Assembly (NCBI RefSeq): GCF_900496995.4
Contig: NC_044005.1
Location: forward strand, 50,726,517 to 50,790,516
Origin: Aquila chrysaetos chrysaetos
Taxonomy: Eukaryota > Chordata > Aves > Accipitriformes > Accipitridae
Length of the DNA: 64,000 nucleotides
Direction: 5' to 3'
A program made the position numbers and the translations under genes. The notes below the pieces were generated by a model. That model made no database searches. It was not told where the DNA came from and saw only the letters and a list, made by a program, of their open reading frames with translations. Shown in pieces: positions 31,863 through 44,031 of the stretch (positions within the stretch are counted from its first letter, which is position 1; each line of letters opens with the position of its first letter).

Positions 31863-32093
31863 TTTGTGTGAGACATTTCTCGTATTTCCACCTCTGTCCA
31901 TTGTTTCTTGCCCTCCCACTGGGCACCACTGACAAGAGGATGGCGCTCTCTCCTTTAATCTACCTGTCCACTCTCCAGCACCCTCAGCCTTCCCTTCTGC
32001 AGGCTAACCAACCCCAGCTGCCCCAGCCTGTCCTTGTATGACAGATGAGCCAAGTCCTTAATCACCTCAGTGTCCCTTTGGCAGGGCTGACAG
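31863..32093 (-). mobile_element. CR1 fragment (unit 2)
   Basis: Copy of 11730-11960. Confidence 0.75.
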
Positions 32094-33499
32094 AGCCCCT
32101 AGCTGTGCAGAAGTGGGAATCAGCCACACAAAGACACTGGTGACATCCCTGTAAGGACACCCAGCATGCAGACATCAAGGGCTGCTGCAGAGGAAGGACA
32201 CCTTGCAGAAGGGTTTCCACTTGCTGCTGGATTGCACCAAGAGAGAAAGCAGAAGCAACAGCATTCGGTCAGGGGAAGATGTGCCCCTGGTCCAAAATTC
32301 ATGCACCTGGAGCAGCAGTGACCGCTGAGAGGCGTTGGTGGTGCAGCGCTGAGGAGAGTAACGCATAATCTGCAAGACTAAACAGTGACACTGGATCTAG
32401 CTTTGTGCTTGGCTGCATGCTTGCACGTAGGAGGCCTTGCTTTACTGCTGAGCAGCTTAGGTGCTTCTTGCCTCCAAAACACCTGTGAGTAGCAAGGTGC
32501 ATCAGCAAAAGGAAAGGAGGCATAAACCTGACTTCCAAATGCCATGAGTCTCGCTGAGATTCAGGCTCAGAGAGGCAACTTGTCCCTGCCTGTTTTGGAA
32601 GGCACCCTCCACAACTCAGCTGAGCACATGTCTCCATGTTATCATCTCAGGCCGGTTCATAAGCCTGCTACTATCCTCGGCCAGTGGGTACTCAGGGGAG
32701 GCAGTGAAAAGTCACTGCTTCGTGAGCATACATGCAAGAAGCGCTGGGTACACTGGCAGAAGAAATGAGATGAGCTCTTGAATGCTTTCAGGGTTGGGAC
32801 GCAAGGCTGACCCTGGGAGACATTGCAGGGCTGTGATGAGCAGGTTGCCGACTCACGCTCCATTTCTCTGGGGCTTTTAGTCTTCTTCTTCCCTGCTTGC
32901 TTATTTTTGGTGCTCTGGTATCAGTTCAGGGAGCTCTAATGACAACTGGTGGTAAGCTCAGGACAGAAGCCACTTGCTCGACCTTGCAGAGCGCGTAGCT
33001 AACTGAGGGAGGAGGAGGAGGAGAAATGAACACGCGTCTCCAGCTGTGCTGCACAAAGTCTTTAATGAGAAGGAGGAAATGCAGTGGCTCGGAACAGAGA
33101 CCGAGAAGCACGTCTGCAGGGTTCCGGGAGGCACAGAGAATGGCCCATTTCCCAAGGACAAGCTCCAGGCAAAGCGCTTGCCTTTCCCCATTCCGATCTA
33201 CCCGGTGGCAATGCCAGCCCACCAAGAGCAGGCCCTAACTCCGGCACACTCCCTCCGTCAGCAGGAGGTTCAGCAAAGCAGAAGAGAACGAGCCCTTTCC
33301 TGAGGAGCTCAGAGCAAAGCAGAGCCAGAGGAGACACGGCGAGGCCTGCAGTGCGGCGAGGAGCAGCAGGCACAGGTCCCTTCTGCCAGGTGGGATGAGG
33401 ACACTCAGCCCACCTGCAAGCCGTGGCTACGCTCCTGCTGCTGCAGGATCCCCGTCTTCCTTGGTGCTCCAAAGGGGATGATCTGCTGGCTTCAGCAGT

Positions 33500-33808
33500 T
33501 CAGACCGCAGCGGGTGGGAGGCAGACACAGCCCTGACCCCCCCAGACCAAGGGAGCCCCCAGAAGAGATGGGAACCCCCCGGCGCTGAGGGAGCTCCCAA
33601 CAGCAGCTGACAGCGAGGATCCCACGGCTGTGCTCTGAGGGAAAGAGGTGAGGATGGGGCCCGGCAGGGTCACCACCACCGGGGAGGCCTGGATGGCCAC
33701 CGTCGAGTCAGCGCAGCGGGCGACACAGGGCTCACTGCAGCTGCTTGCAAGTGGGGTTGGGCCGGAGGCGCCGCAGGGCGTTGGGAGACAGGGTCTGAAG
33801 CAAGACAT
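33500..33808 (-). CDS. Feather-type beta-keratin, frameshifted tail (K2a)
   Basis: The copy matches K1a through the N-terminal cysteine domain and the beta core [19 protein letters not shown]7 run in the gene (minus-strand G7) has become C6 near 33573-33578. This shifts the frame at about residue 76, so the predicted tail reads [17 protein letters not shown] and ends early, giving 102 residues. The normal Gly/Ser tail ending in CGLNC is lost. Promoter, exon 1, intron and ATTAAA (33061-33066) are all present. Because the change is in a homopolymer, it may be a sequencing error in a working gene, or a real first step to a pseudogene. Confidence 0.8.
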   Translation of the reverse strand: MSCFRPCLPTPCGASGPTPLASSCSEPCVARCADSTVAIQASPVVVTLPGPILTSFPQSTAVGSSLSAAVGSSLSAGGFPSLLGAPLVWGGQGCVCLPPAAV

Positions 33809-34419
33809 CTCTCGGCGAGGGAGGCAAAGCTGAAACGCAGAGCAGGCAGGGAGCACGAACATCAGTATCAGTCTGTCTGTCTTTTCCTCAGCTCCCTCCG
33901 TGGAGACGCTTTGTTTTCAAAACACCCAGTACGCCTACAGTTCCCACAGCCATCATCGCGCCCTCCGAGTTGCACGGCACAGGAAGGCTGACCCACTTTT
34001 GGAACAGGCCCCAGCGCAGTGGCTCTAAAGCGCCCGTGGAAAGACCGATCATACCCCATCTCCATCGTTGCTTTGAAGATGGCACTGGATGCACTTGGCC
34101 ATGTGGTTAGAGACCATCAGCTAAAGGTGCAATGCTGGTGGGCAGGCCTCCCTGCAGCTGAGCCCCACGGATCCCCTTCGGCTTGAAAGAACCCTCCGCT
34201 TCCCACCTCTCCCCAGCCACCTCCACCAGAAGGCAAAGAGATTGCAGCCCTTCGACAGTTGTATGGCAGGGCAAAGCTGAGGCAGCCCAAGCATCAGCCT
34301 CAGTAGCCACCAAGACAGCAGTTCAGCTCACAGAGAGAGATGGAGCGGACTCGGGCTTACCTTGCTCCTCGAGGAAAGGGAGGCAAGAGAGGAGGATGCA
34401 GAGCCTGGAGCAGCGCAGG

Positions 34420-34427
34420 CTTTTATG
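34420..34427 (-). promoter_or_regulatory. TATA-like box of K2a
   Basis: CATAAAAG on the minus strand, at the same place as in the other copies. Confidence 0.75.
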
Positions 34428-34496
34428 CTGTGTCCCAGAGCCCTGGGGGGGGCCCACAAACATTCCTTGCTCATGAAGCATCTCAACACCTAGTAG

Positions 34497-35582
34497 CTGC
34501 AGCTTGCCGAGGCCTCTCTGATGATTAAGCCCTTGCCTCTTTCACTTGAAATGTTTTGCTCCCACTGCGTATCGTCTAACATCAGTATAATTAATTTGTT
34601 TCCAGCCCTGCTAAGACCTATTGGCTCGGTGGTCTCAGGCTATCTGTGCAGAGATTTTAAGTGACTGTGTCCTTCCCACACCCAAATTAACCTGTTTTGC
34701 TCAGCAAGGTCATCCCAGACGCCAGAGGCCTAGATGGCCTGCTTTTGAGCAGAGGCTGAGGGCAGGGAGCCAAAAGATCGTGGTTCTTTCTCCTGGGTCA
34801 GGGATGGAGTGGCCCATTCCATGCATTTCAAATTTCAGAGGGACATCGGATCAGTCTCCCAGAGCACCTCGGAGTCACATGAGCCCTTGAGCAACCACCA
34901 AAAGGCAATGCCTTGGAAGACAGCAAATGCAGGAGGTTGCATAGAAGCACCAGTTGATTCAGGAATGGTGCTAAAATGTGTGGAAAAGCCCTTGACGAAA
35001 GCGGCACTTTGGGACTATAAGCTCTGGTATCCCTGGTACGCCTCAGGCTGGGGCAACGTGTCCACTGAAGTCCACAGCAGGGTGACTCATGTTTGCCTGG
35101 AGTTCAGGGTTTTTCCCAACTCTTCCACATCACGATGACTCCCAGGTGCTCTGGGAGACTGATCCGATGTCCCTTTGTAGTTTGAAATGCATGGAATGGG
35201 CCACCCCATCCCTCACCCAGGAAAGAGGGCTGTGAGCTTTTGGCTCCCTGCCCTCAGCCTCTCCTCAAAAGCAGGCCATCCAGGCCTCTGGCGTCTGGGA
35301 TGACCTTGCTGAGCAAAACAGGTCAATTTGGGCGTGGGTCTCTTTCAGAGAAGGACGCGGGCATCTCTTTGATCACAAAACCATGCTGTGGTAGAGCCTG
35401 ATGAGCGTAAGCTAGGTCCTCCTGGCTGTCGCTCCGGCCCACAGGGGTCTTCCTTCCAGCCCACAAAGGACTTCCTTTGACGTTGAGCTTTGCCACATCC
35501 CTGGTGAGATGGGGCTCTTCTCCCATATGGGATTGTGCAGTCTTGACGTTCTGCTTAAACTTACTCACAGTCTCCTGTGTGT
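34497..35582 (+). other. Spacer between divergent keratin genes, orientation 1 (unit 2)
   Basis: Exactly 1086 bases, in the same orientation as unit 1, with the same inner inverted repeat. Confidence 0.85.
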
Positions 35583-35653
35583 CTACTAGGTGTTGAGATG
35601 CTTCATGAGCAAGGAATGTTTGTGGCCCCCCCCGCCAGGGCTCTGGGACACAG

Positions 35654-35661
35654 CATAAAAG
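35654..35661 (+). promoter_or_regulatory. TATA-like box of K2b
   Basis: CATAAAAG upstream of exon 1. Confidence 0.75.
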
Positions 35662-36272
35662 CCTGCGCTGCTCCAGGCTCTGCATCCTCCTCTCTTGCCT
35701 CCCTTTCCTCGAGGAGCAAGGTAAGCCCGAGTCCGCTCCATCTCTCTCTGTGAGCTGAACTGCTGTCTTGGTGGCTACTGAGGCTGATGCTTGGGCTGCC
35801 TCAGCTTTGCCCTGCCATACAACTGTCGAAGGGCTGCAATCTCTTTGCCTTCTGGTGGAGGTGGCTGGGGAGAGGTGGGAAGCGGAGGGTTCTTTCAAGC
35901 CGAAGGGGATCCGTGGGGCTCAGCTGCAGGGAGGCCTGCCCACCAGCATTGCACCTTTAGCTGATGGTCTCTAACCACATGGCCAAGTGCATCCAGTGCC
36001 ATCTTCAAAGCAACGATGGAGATGGGGTATGATCGGTCTTTCCACGGGCGCTTTAGAGCCACTGCGCTGGGGCCTGTTCCAAAAGTGGGTCAGCCTTCCT
36101 GTGCCGTGCAACTCGGAGGGCGCGATGATGGCTGTGGGAACTGTAGGCGTACTGGGTGTTTTGAAAACAAAGCGTCTCCACGGAGGGAGCTGAGGAAAAG
36201 ACAGACAGACTGATACTGATGTTCGTGCTCCCTGCCTGCTCTGCGTTTCAGCTTTGCCTCCCTCGCCGAGAG

Positions 36273-36590
36273 ATGTCTTGCTTCAGACCCTGTCTCCCAA
36301 CGCCCTGCGGCGCCTCCGGCCCAACCCCACTTGCAAGCAGCTGCAGTGAGCCCTGTGTCGCCCGCTGCGCTGACTCGACGGTGGCCATCCAGGCCTCCCC
36401 GGTGGTGGTGACCCTGCCGGGCCCCATCCTCACCTCTTTCCCTCAGAGCACAGCCGTGGGATCCTCGCTGTCAGCTGCTGTTGGGAGCTCCCTCAGCGCC
36501 GGGGGGGTTCCCATCTCTTCTGGGGGCTCCCTTGGTCTGGGGGGGTCAGGGCTGTGTCTGCCTCCCACCCGCTGCGGTCTGAACTGCTGA
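36273..36590 (+). CDS. Feather-type beta-keratin (K2b)
   Basis: This is an intact 105-residue corneous beta-protein with the same amino-acid sequence as K1a, K1b and K3a. Untranslated exon 1 ends before 35721, the intron is 35721-36251, and exon 2 starts at 36252 with the 21-base leader. ATTAAA lies at 37015-37020. It is transcribed away from K2a across the 1086-bp spacer. Unlike K2a, the C7/G7 run in the coding region is intact. Confidence 0.94.
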   Translation: MSCFRPCLPTPCGASGPTPLASSCSEPCVARCADSTVAIQASPVVVTLPGPILTSFPQSTAVGSSLSAAVGSSLSAGGVPISSGGSLGLGGSGLCLPPTRCGLNC

Positions 36591-37096
36591 AGCCAGCAGA
36601 TCATCCCCTTTGGAGCACCAAGGAAGACGGGGATCCTGCAGCAGCAGGAGCGTAGCCACGGCTTGCAGGTGGGCTGAGTGTCCTCATCCCACCTGGCAGA
36701 AGGGACCTGTGCCTGCTGCTCCTCGCCGCACTGCAGGCCTCGCCGTGTCTCCTCTGGCTCTGCTTTGCTCTGAGCTCCTCAGGAAGGGCTCGTTCTCTTC
36801 TGCTTTGCTGAACCTCCTGCTGACGGAGGGAGTGTGCCGGAGTTAGGGCCTGCTCTTGGTGGGCTGGCATTGCCACCGGGTAGATCGGAATGGGGAAAGG
36901 CAAGCGCTTTGCCTGGAGCTTGTCCTTGGGAAACGGGCCATTCTCTGTGCCTCCCGGAACCCTGCAGACGTGCTTCTCGGTCTCTGTTCCGAGCCACTGC
37001 ATTTCCTCCTTCTCATTAAAGACTTTGTGCAGCACTGCTGGAGTCTCGTGGTGGTTTGTTCTCCTCCCCCTCAGTTTGCCAACATAGCTGCAGGGA

Positions 37097-37382
37097 TGTC
37101 GTGGGTTAAGCCCAGCTGGCAACTAAGCACCACACGGCTGCTTGCTGTCCAAAGAATATATAAGCATGTGACGCACAATGCAATTGCTCACCACACAGAA
37201 GCTGATGCTCAGCCCATTTCTGAGCTGTGATCCCTTCTCCCTCCCGCCCCCACCGCCAGCTCCCCCAGTTAAATACTGAGCATGACATCATACAGTATCG
37301 AGCTTGGCTAGTTCGGGTCAGCTGTCCTGGCTGGGTCCCCTCCAGCTCCTTGTGAAAGTAAACTCTATCCCAGCTGACCCCA
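37097..37382 (-). mobile_element. LTR remnant, ERVL-like (unit 2)
   Basis: Copy of the fossil at 16970-17255. The insertion predates the 20-kb duplication. Confidence 0.7.
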
Positions 37383-37551
37383 GGAGAAAGGAAGAGGGAG
37401 AACCTGCTCTCTCCCATGACCGTGAGTCTGTCCCCATGCACGGGGCACTGCCAGTTGTGGGTGGAGCTCCCTGAACTGATACCAGAGCACCGAAAATAAA
37501 CAAGCAGGCAAGAGAAAGACAGAAAAGCCTCAGAGAAATGGATGGCACCAG

Positions 37552-37737
37552 AAGCAATGGACAGAGGTGGGAATACAAGTACTGCCACACACAGTGGTAA
37601 TCAAAGATGGGAAACGGTTGCCCAGGGAGTGTTGTAGCGTCTCCACCTTTGGAGGTGTCCCACATCCAAGCAGACAAGGCCCTGAATAGCCTCCTCCACT
37701 TGAGGCTGCTTTGAGCCTTGCGTGGAGTGCATGCTCT
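37552..37737 (+). mobile_element. CR1 fragment (unit 2)
   Basis: Copy of 17425-17610. Confidence 0.7.
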
Positions 37738-37976
37738 CCACCTGAGGTGTTGTGTGATTCTCTGAGCCAGTGCTGGATGCCCTCATCCAGGAGCAGCCAT
37801 CAAGACCAAGGGAGCAGAGAGGGGGCAGGGTCCAGCGCTCAGGACAGCTGCAGAGGTTTGGTGGGCACAGGGCAGCAGAAGGGGCACTGGTGTCAGTCCC
37901 AGGGCTGGGAGCACAGGAAAGGACGGAAGATGAGAGTGCATTAAACCGTTGACCCGACAGCAAGGCAAGGCTGCTA

Positions 37977-38303
37977 ATCATAGAATCATAGAATCATTTA
38001 TGTGGGAAGAGACCTTCAAGATCATCGAGTTCAACCTTCATCTGTGCCCACTAAACCCTGTTATGGAGTACCCCGTCTACACGTTTTTTGAATACCTCCA
38101 GGGATGGTGACTCAACCACTTCTCTGGGCAGCCTATTCCAATGTGTGACAACCCTCTTAGTAATGAAATTTTCCCTAATATCTAACCTAAATCTCCCTTT
38201 GCCACAACTTGAGGCCATTTCCTCTCGTCCTATCTCCAGCCACCTGACAGAAGAGAGCAGCACCCACCTCACTACAACCCCCCTTCAGTTAGTTGTAGGG
38301 AGC
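37977..38303 (-). mobile_element. CR1 LINE, 3' end with terminal repeat (unit 2)
   Basis: Copy of 17850-18175, with one extra T in a short run. Confidence 0.93.
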
Positions 38304-38351
38304 TAAATGTCTAATCATGCTGAGGAAAGCCCTGAGGGAGCCAAAAGCTCA

Positions 38352-38423
38352 AGGTCCCACTGAGATTTGAACTGAGATGGCTGGATTCAGAGTCCAGAGT
38401 GCTCACCATTACACCATGGGACC
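38352..38423 (-). tRNA. tRNA-Gln (CTG), unit 2
   Basis: Identical to 18224-18295, including the C:C mismatch in the T stem. Confidence 0.8.
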
Positions 38424-40317
38424 TCCTGGACAGATGTGGTCTTTCCCCTGTGGCTACCCTTGCCAAGCCACGTGCTCCTGGCTGAGCCTGGCAGTCTCTC
38501 CATCTCCCTGGGCATCACCAAGTGCAGCCTTCCTTCAGGGCTACCGGGCAACTCTCTGCTCACAGGATCTTTCCAGGGAGTGGCAGAGCACTTTGTGCGA
38601 GCCTGGCATGCCCTCTCTTACAAGACCCAGGCTGGTAACCTGGGAGAATCTTGCTTTTTCCTCGTTAGACATGTTTATGAATTTTCCAGCTTAACCTCTT
38701 CAACGTTGCACCTTGCAGACTACATTCATGGCTCAGTGATCTGTGGCTCGATGCTTGCACTTGGCGGTCTCTGCTGCTGCCTCCCTTCACCCCCATGTTG
38801 GACAGCCTCCCAGTCTGCCTGTGTAAGTTATTGCCTCTCCTGTTCTCACCTTGTACCTCATACTAAGCAGCCGTTAACCACGTATCCTTACTCTTGGTTG
38901 CGGTCCTAGCCAAGCGCCTGAACTTGCCGAAGGGGGCGACCAAGAGAGAGGGCAGGGGATGAGGTTCAACAGGGAAGAGCTGGCAGGAGGACCCAAGGCA
39001 AGTTGTTATGGGTTGCACAAGCTGGACTGCCTTCCTCTACTGGGACAGTCCTGGCTGACTTCAGACCCTGGTCCTCTTTTCCAGGACACGCTGTCCCCTT
39101 CTGCCCCAAAGCGGCCCTTCCCTCAGTGAGAATGAGGTTTTTCTCTCCTGAGGCTGCTCCAGACTGGTCCAGGCTTAGCTGAATTCTACTATTAGCTCAA
39201 GGCAGCTCTCCCACATGCCCTGGGTCCACATGGCCAAGGGTCCGTGCACACAGTGGGGAGAAGCTGCACTGGTGCTATCCTCCTTGTGCCAAAGTTTGAG
39301 TCTGTGTGTTGAGAACAGGGCCCTTCCTCCCAGCAGTCAGACAGGAGGAAACAGAGGCGGGGACAATCTGCTGGATCTCAGACTTAGCCCGGGACACTGA
39401 GGACACAACTGCCTGGTGCCTTTGGACTGCCCAAAGCACTGGGCTGGCAGCAGGTACTTCTGAACCCGCAGGACAGACCAGGCTGCCGTGCCCAAGCCTA
39501 AGATATCAAATGGCAGGTTACATTCAGAGAGGGCGTGAGAAACACCTAGTCACGGGAGAAGGGTTAAATTTCCAGAGAGTCACAAATCTGAAAGCATGTC
39601 CCGGAGAAGCAGCATTGCTGAGGGGTTTCCTCATCCATCCCTGGGATCTGCAGGACCGAGCAGGGTGGGAGGAGTGCCGGGGAGCAGCAAGAGCAGGGCC
39701 CAATCTCTGAAGGTCTTGCAAAGAGGTGGAGGGACCCCCCACTCCAGGGGCTGGAGCACGGGGAAAGGGACAGCCCTTTCCCATGCAGATGCTGTGCCGC
39801 TGCAGGAGGAGGGATGTCCCTTCTGGGGCTGAGACAGCGTTTCTGCAAGCAATGGAGGGTCTTCCTGGGGCTCTGCTAGTCTCACCCAGCACTCGGGGAG
39901 AAAGGATTCTGGGCCAGTGGGTTGTGTGGGCCAGTGCCCACAAGGCAGCTTCCCTGCTCGGGGCATTTTGTCCTTGGTTTCCTTCCTGGCAGCACTGCCT
40001 GCTGGGGCTGCCGTGGTCCCCAGACTGTTTGCTTCCCCAAGGTCACGGCAAATGTTCCGTCCACTGTAGCCTCCGATGCTGCTCCTCCCTGCGGGACACC
40101 GCGGGGAGGACACTTTGTGCCCCCCTTACAGGCTTCCATGGGCAGCCAGAGATCTCCCAGAGCTCCCCAGCCCCTGGGAGCTGCAGCTCAGGCCAGGCTG
40201 GCTCACGCAGGAGGCCACGCCACTCCTGGGTCCTGCACTCCCCAGGTCTTTCTGGCCGAGGGCAGGCCTTGGCAAGCCAGAGAGCCACCTTCACACAGCA
40301 GAAGCCCCCTCACCGTC

Positions 40318-40388
40318 TCTTCTCCAGGCTGAACAATCCCAGCTCCTTCAGCATCTCCCTCAATCCCGACACGCTCCGGCATGCTCTG
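40318..40388 (-). mobile_element. CR1 fragment, short (unit 3)
   Basis: Copy of 15-85. Confidence 0.5.
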
Positions 40389-40887
40389 ATACCACCTTGT
40401 GCATGTCCCCCCTTCCTCTTCCTCTTCCTGTGTGCACAGGAGGACCTCTTCTGTGGCTCATACTTCCTGACTGCGGTCCTTCTGAAAAATGCCACCAGTG
40501 CTCGTGCAACCTGTGGTGGGATTGCGTGAGGATGCCTCTGTCCCGTCAGCAGTGTTGGAGAGAGTCTGCCATGCCCCTTACTGGTCTCTTACTGGTGGGC
40601 CTTTACTCCCACCTGCTCCTCTTCCCATTGGTGCTGTCCATGTTTGCTGGTGAGGAACTGCCAGTTCGGGGAAACTTTCTGGGTTGAAATCCTGCTGGTC
40701 AATGCCACGTGCTGGATTGGCACCTACAGAATGTGCCACTGGGCCTGAAAGAGGGAAGGACGCATCGCAGGGGCTCTCCAGCTTTGGGAGCAGAGGGCAG
40801 AGGAGCTCCCTGATGACTAAGGAGAGGGAAAAGTTGCCCCATCTCCAAAACGGGGGAAGAAGCACTTTCTGGGGAACCAAGGAAAGG

Positions 40888-41288
40888 TGATGATAAACTG
40901 GAGCGAGTTCAGCGGAGGATCCCTAGGATAGTCAGGGGCTGGGGGGGCCTTGTAAGGAAAGGCTGCGGACCCAAGGCTTGCTCAGCTGGGAGAAGAAAAT
41001 GCTTAGCGGGGATCTAATAGGAGCCTCCTGGTGCCTACCAGGAGGCTACTGCGATGGCTGGAGGATGAGAGCCATGGTCAGAAACTGAGCAGGCAGTTTG
41101 TGACTGGCTACACAAACACAAATGATCACCCAGAGGGTGCCTAAGCATGGGAACAGGGGTCCAGAGAGGCTGTGAAACGTCTGTCCTCAAGGTATTTTAT
41201 GACCTGAAAGGACAAAGCACTGATCAGCTGGTGGGAGCCTGCCTGAAGCAGGAGGATGCACTCTCTGACTCCCTGAAATGCCCTCCAG
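40888..41288 (+). mobile_element. CR1 fragment (unit 3)
   Basis: Copy of 585-985. Confidence 0.75.
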
Positions 41289-41417
41289 CCAGAAGGGTTG
41301 TTGGAGGGGAAAGCGGAAGCAGGGAGAGAGGGTTTTGTGGGTGAATGTTTGAAGAATGTCCAAAGCCCCACATTTCAGGGGAGAGGAGAGGCATGCAGAA
41401 TGTGACTTTTGTAGGGG

Positions 41418-41684
41418 TGGAAAAGTGGAATTCCCCAGGGGCTCTCCTCCTTCCATGATTCTGTTCTAGGCCTACCCACCTGCTACTGGTGAGAGAAGGG
41501 GAGTCAAAAGAATCTCAGTAGATATAGTAGAGATAGGGGATGAAAGACGATGGAAAAGTGGAATTCCCCAGGGGCTCTCCTCCTTCCATGATTCTGTTCT
41601 AGGCCTACCCACCTGCTACTGGTGAGAGAAGGGGAGTCAAAAGAATCTCAGTAGATATAGTAGAGATAGGGGATGAAAGACGAT
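41418..41684 (+). repeat. 133-bp tandem duplication (unit 3)
   Basis: Two copies with period 133. Four bases (AGAG) are missing just before the first copy compared with units 1 and 2. Confidence 0.95.
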
Positions 41685-41986
41685 GTTTGACGCTTACATT
41701 GTTGAAATTAGCTGAGGCAGAGACAGTTCCTGCTAAGAAGCAGGAGCTGGCCCCAAGAACCAGCCAATGAGGCAGAGACAGTTCCTGATAAGCAGCAGAA
41801 TGCGCGTTTTGTAGGGGAGAGTGGAAAAAGGAATTGCATCGGGACTCTGTAGCAGCATTACCTCTGCTAAGCCAGTGGCAGCGGTGGCGGTTGGGATATG
41901 CAGCAAGACATAACCTCCAGAATGCCTAGAGGAGCAAGACCATCCCCTCAGGGGGGGAGGGAAGGAAACCAAGAGAAAGACAAGCC

Positions 41987-42069
41987 TGTCAGGAGTGGGA
42001 CTCGAACCCACGCCTCCCAGGGAGACTGCAACCTGAATGCAGCGCCTTAGACCACTCGGCCATCCTGAC
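41987..42069 (-). tRNA. tRNA-Leu (CAG), unit 3
   Basis: Identical to 1690-1772. Confidence 0.93.
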
Positions 42070-43022
42070 CCCCTGCTTCGGTGAGCGTTGCCTCTGCCAC
42101 TCTGCCCCCCTGCAGGTGCCAGAGCCAGCCCACCTCAGCCAGCCTCCTCCTGGCACTGCTGCAGGGGGAGCTGTATCCTGGGAGCACCCTTGCCCTGCTC
42201 CCACCAAGGGCGGCTGACAGGCGACTGCAGCACCTACACGCACTTCAGGACTGCACAGTAGCCAGCACAGGGGCAGCTCCTTGCAAAGGCCAAGGCACTC
42301 CTTCACGGGAGCAACCAAAGGAACCATCACAAATTACGTCTCTCTACATGCCAACATCATGTCAAGGGGCTCCGGGCACACACCTACCTTTCCCATGACT
42401 TCCTCCATTCCTCCAGAGCCTGAGGAGATGGCGAGCTAAGCATTTGGCCCACAATCCTGCCTCGTGGACTGTTCCTGGGGCAACAAGGGTGCTTCCGTCT
42501 TCCCTCCTCGGAGGTGGGAAGCCTGGGCAAGGAGGGCTCTGCCACACCAACCTCTGGGTGAGTGCTGTGCCGATCTCAAGGAGCCAGCGTGTGGGAAAGG
42601 GACTGGAGAGTCATGCTGAAAGCACAGAGGATGCGCCAAGTGCAGAGCAACGACTGAGCTCCCATTCCTGTGGGGAAGAGGCTCACTTATTGCGCATGGT
42701 GCAGAGGAAGGAGGGCACAGATCTCTCTGGGACTTGTTGCTTCATGGAAGGAGCTAGACTGCAAGGCATCTCAGGCGGTCACTAGTCCAAATGCCTGCTC
42801 AAAGCAGGGCTAGCCCCAAAGCTAGAGCAGGCGGCTCAGTGCGTGAGCCCCACTGAAACCCGAGTGTGACACCCAGGCATGGAGAATCCCAAAGTTCTCC
42901 AGGCACCTGCTGCAGCGCTTCAACACTGCCTGAGAATCTCTGAATGGTACAAAGCAGCCCCTGCAGCCTGCTGTTGCTAAATGGGGAAGGCACTATGGAG
43001 CTAGGCAGAAGAAAAGCTTGCC

Positions 43023-43094
43023 TGCGTTGGCCAGGAATCGCACCCGGGTCAACTGCTTGGAAGGCAGCTATGCTCACCACTATACCACCAACGC
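43023..43094 (-). tRNA. tRNA-Gly (TCC), unit 3, altered T loop
   Basis: Identical to 2726-2797, including the T-loop change. The minisatellite next to it has only one 32-bp copy here. Confidence 0.85.
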
Positions 43095-43645
43095 TCCTGG
43101 GCCACTCCTGCCTCCCGCTCCTCCAGCCCGGAGCCTGGCCTCCCTCCTGCTCCTCCCCGTCCCGGTCTTGCCTGCCTCCTGCTCTGCCAGGTCACAAACT
43201 GCCCTCTTGCCTGCTCCTCCGCTTCAGAGACCATCCCGCCTCCTCCTTCCAGCCCCCTGCACACATACACACGACCTCAAGCTGCTGGCACCCGGGTGTG
43301 CTTCTCTGCGTGTGAGCTCTTGGCTACGGAAACGCCAGCTGCTGGGTGCTGGTAACGGTGACGCTCCCCATCTGTGTTCGTACGTGGGCCAGCTGCGCAC
43401 GTACTATGCAGGTGCACGTGCGTTTGCGTGTACATACCTGGGGTGGTTTAAGCACAGACAAACGCCCACCCAGCTGCTCACTACTTTCCCCACCCGCAGG
43501 GCGATGCAGAGCACTGAAAACACAATGAGAAATCTCATGGCTCAAGATAAACACACGGACATGGCTTAGCAAAAACTCTTGTGGGAAAATCAGGCTTGAC
43601 TTGGGCAAAATTAATTCTTTGCCACTCAAAACAGATGCAAGTAGT

Positions 43646-44031
43646 GAGAAACAGAAAGACAAACATAAAACACCGCCTTTCCTCTCCCCTGTGCCGGGAC
43701 AACTCCAGTGCTTCACACCAGACTCCTCTACTCTCCCAAGGAGGACGTGTCTCTGCTCTTACCCACTCTTTTTTTCTTCCCACCTCTCTCTGCCCGGCGT
43801 TTTCTGCCCTTTCTGGAATATGTTTTCACAGAGGGGCCACCAATGTTGACGACGGCTCAGCTGTCTTGTGTGGTGGGTCCACTGCGGAGCTGGAACTGAC
43901 TGTGTCTGACACAGGGCAGCCCCTTATCTCTTCCCACAGAGGCCATTCTGCAGCACCCCCTGACCCCTCCACTGCCAAAACCTTGCCATGTGTAGCCAAG
44001 ACAGTGCCCATGGGGAATACCAGAGGGCATA
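43646..44031 (+). repeat. Interspersed repeat fragment, copy 1 (unit 3)
   Basis: Copy of 3380-3765. Confidence 0.55.

Larger units (their letters stand above)
33046..34496 (-). repeat. Inverted repeat arm K- (unit 2)
   Basis: This arm mirrors 35583-37035 and carries K2a. It has lost one C in the coding region and has a rearranged G-run in the promoter near 34446 ('ctggggggggcccac' where unit 1 has 'ctggcgggggggg'). Confidence 0.95.
35583..37035 (+). repeat. Inverted repeat arm K+ (unit 2)
   Basis: This arm mirrors 33046-34496 and carries K2b. It shares 'aaacgggcc' in the 3' UTR with K1b, a K+ marker. Confidence 0.95.
20176..40303 (+). repeat. Tandem segmental duplication, unit 2 (about 20.1 kb)
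   Basis: This is the second full copy, 47 bases shorter than unit 1. A private deletion of about 34 bases near 30299-30340 explains most of the difference. It keeps the order and strand of every element of unit 1. Stretches without their own entry match the unassigned stretches described for unit 1, at an offset of about +20175 on the left, falling to about +20128 on the right. Confidence 0.97.
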
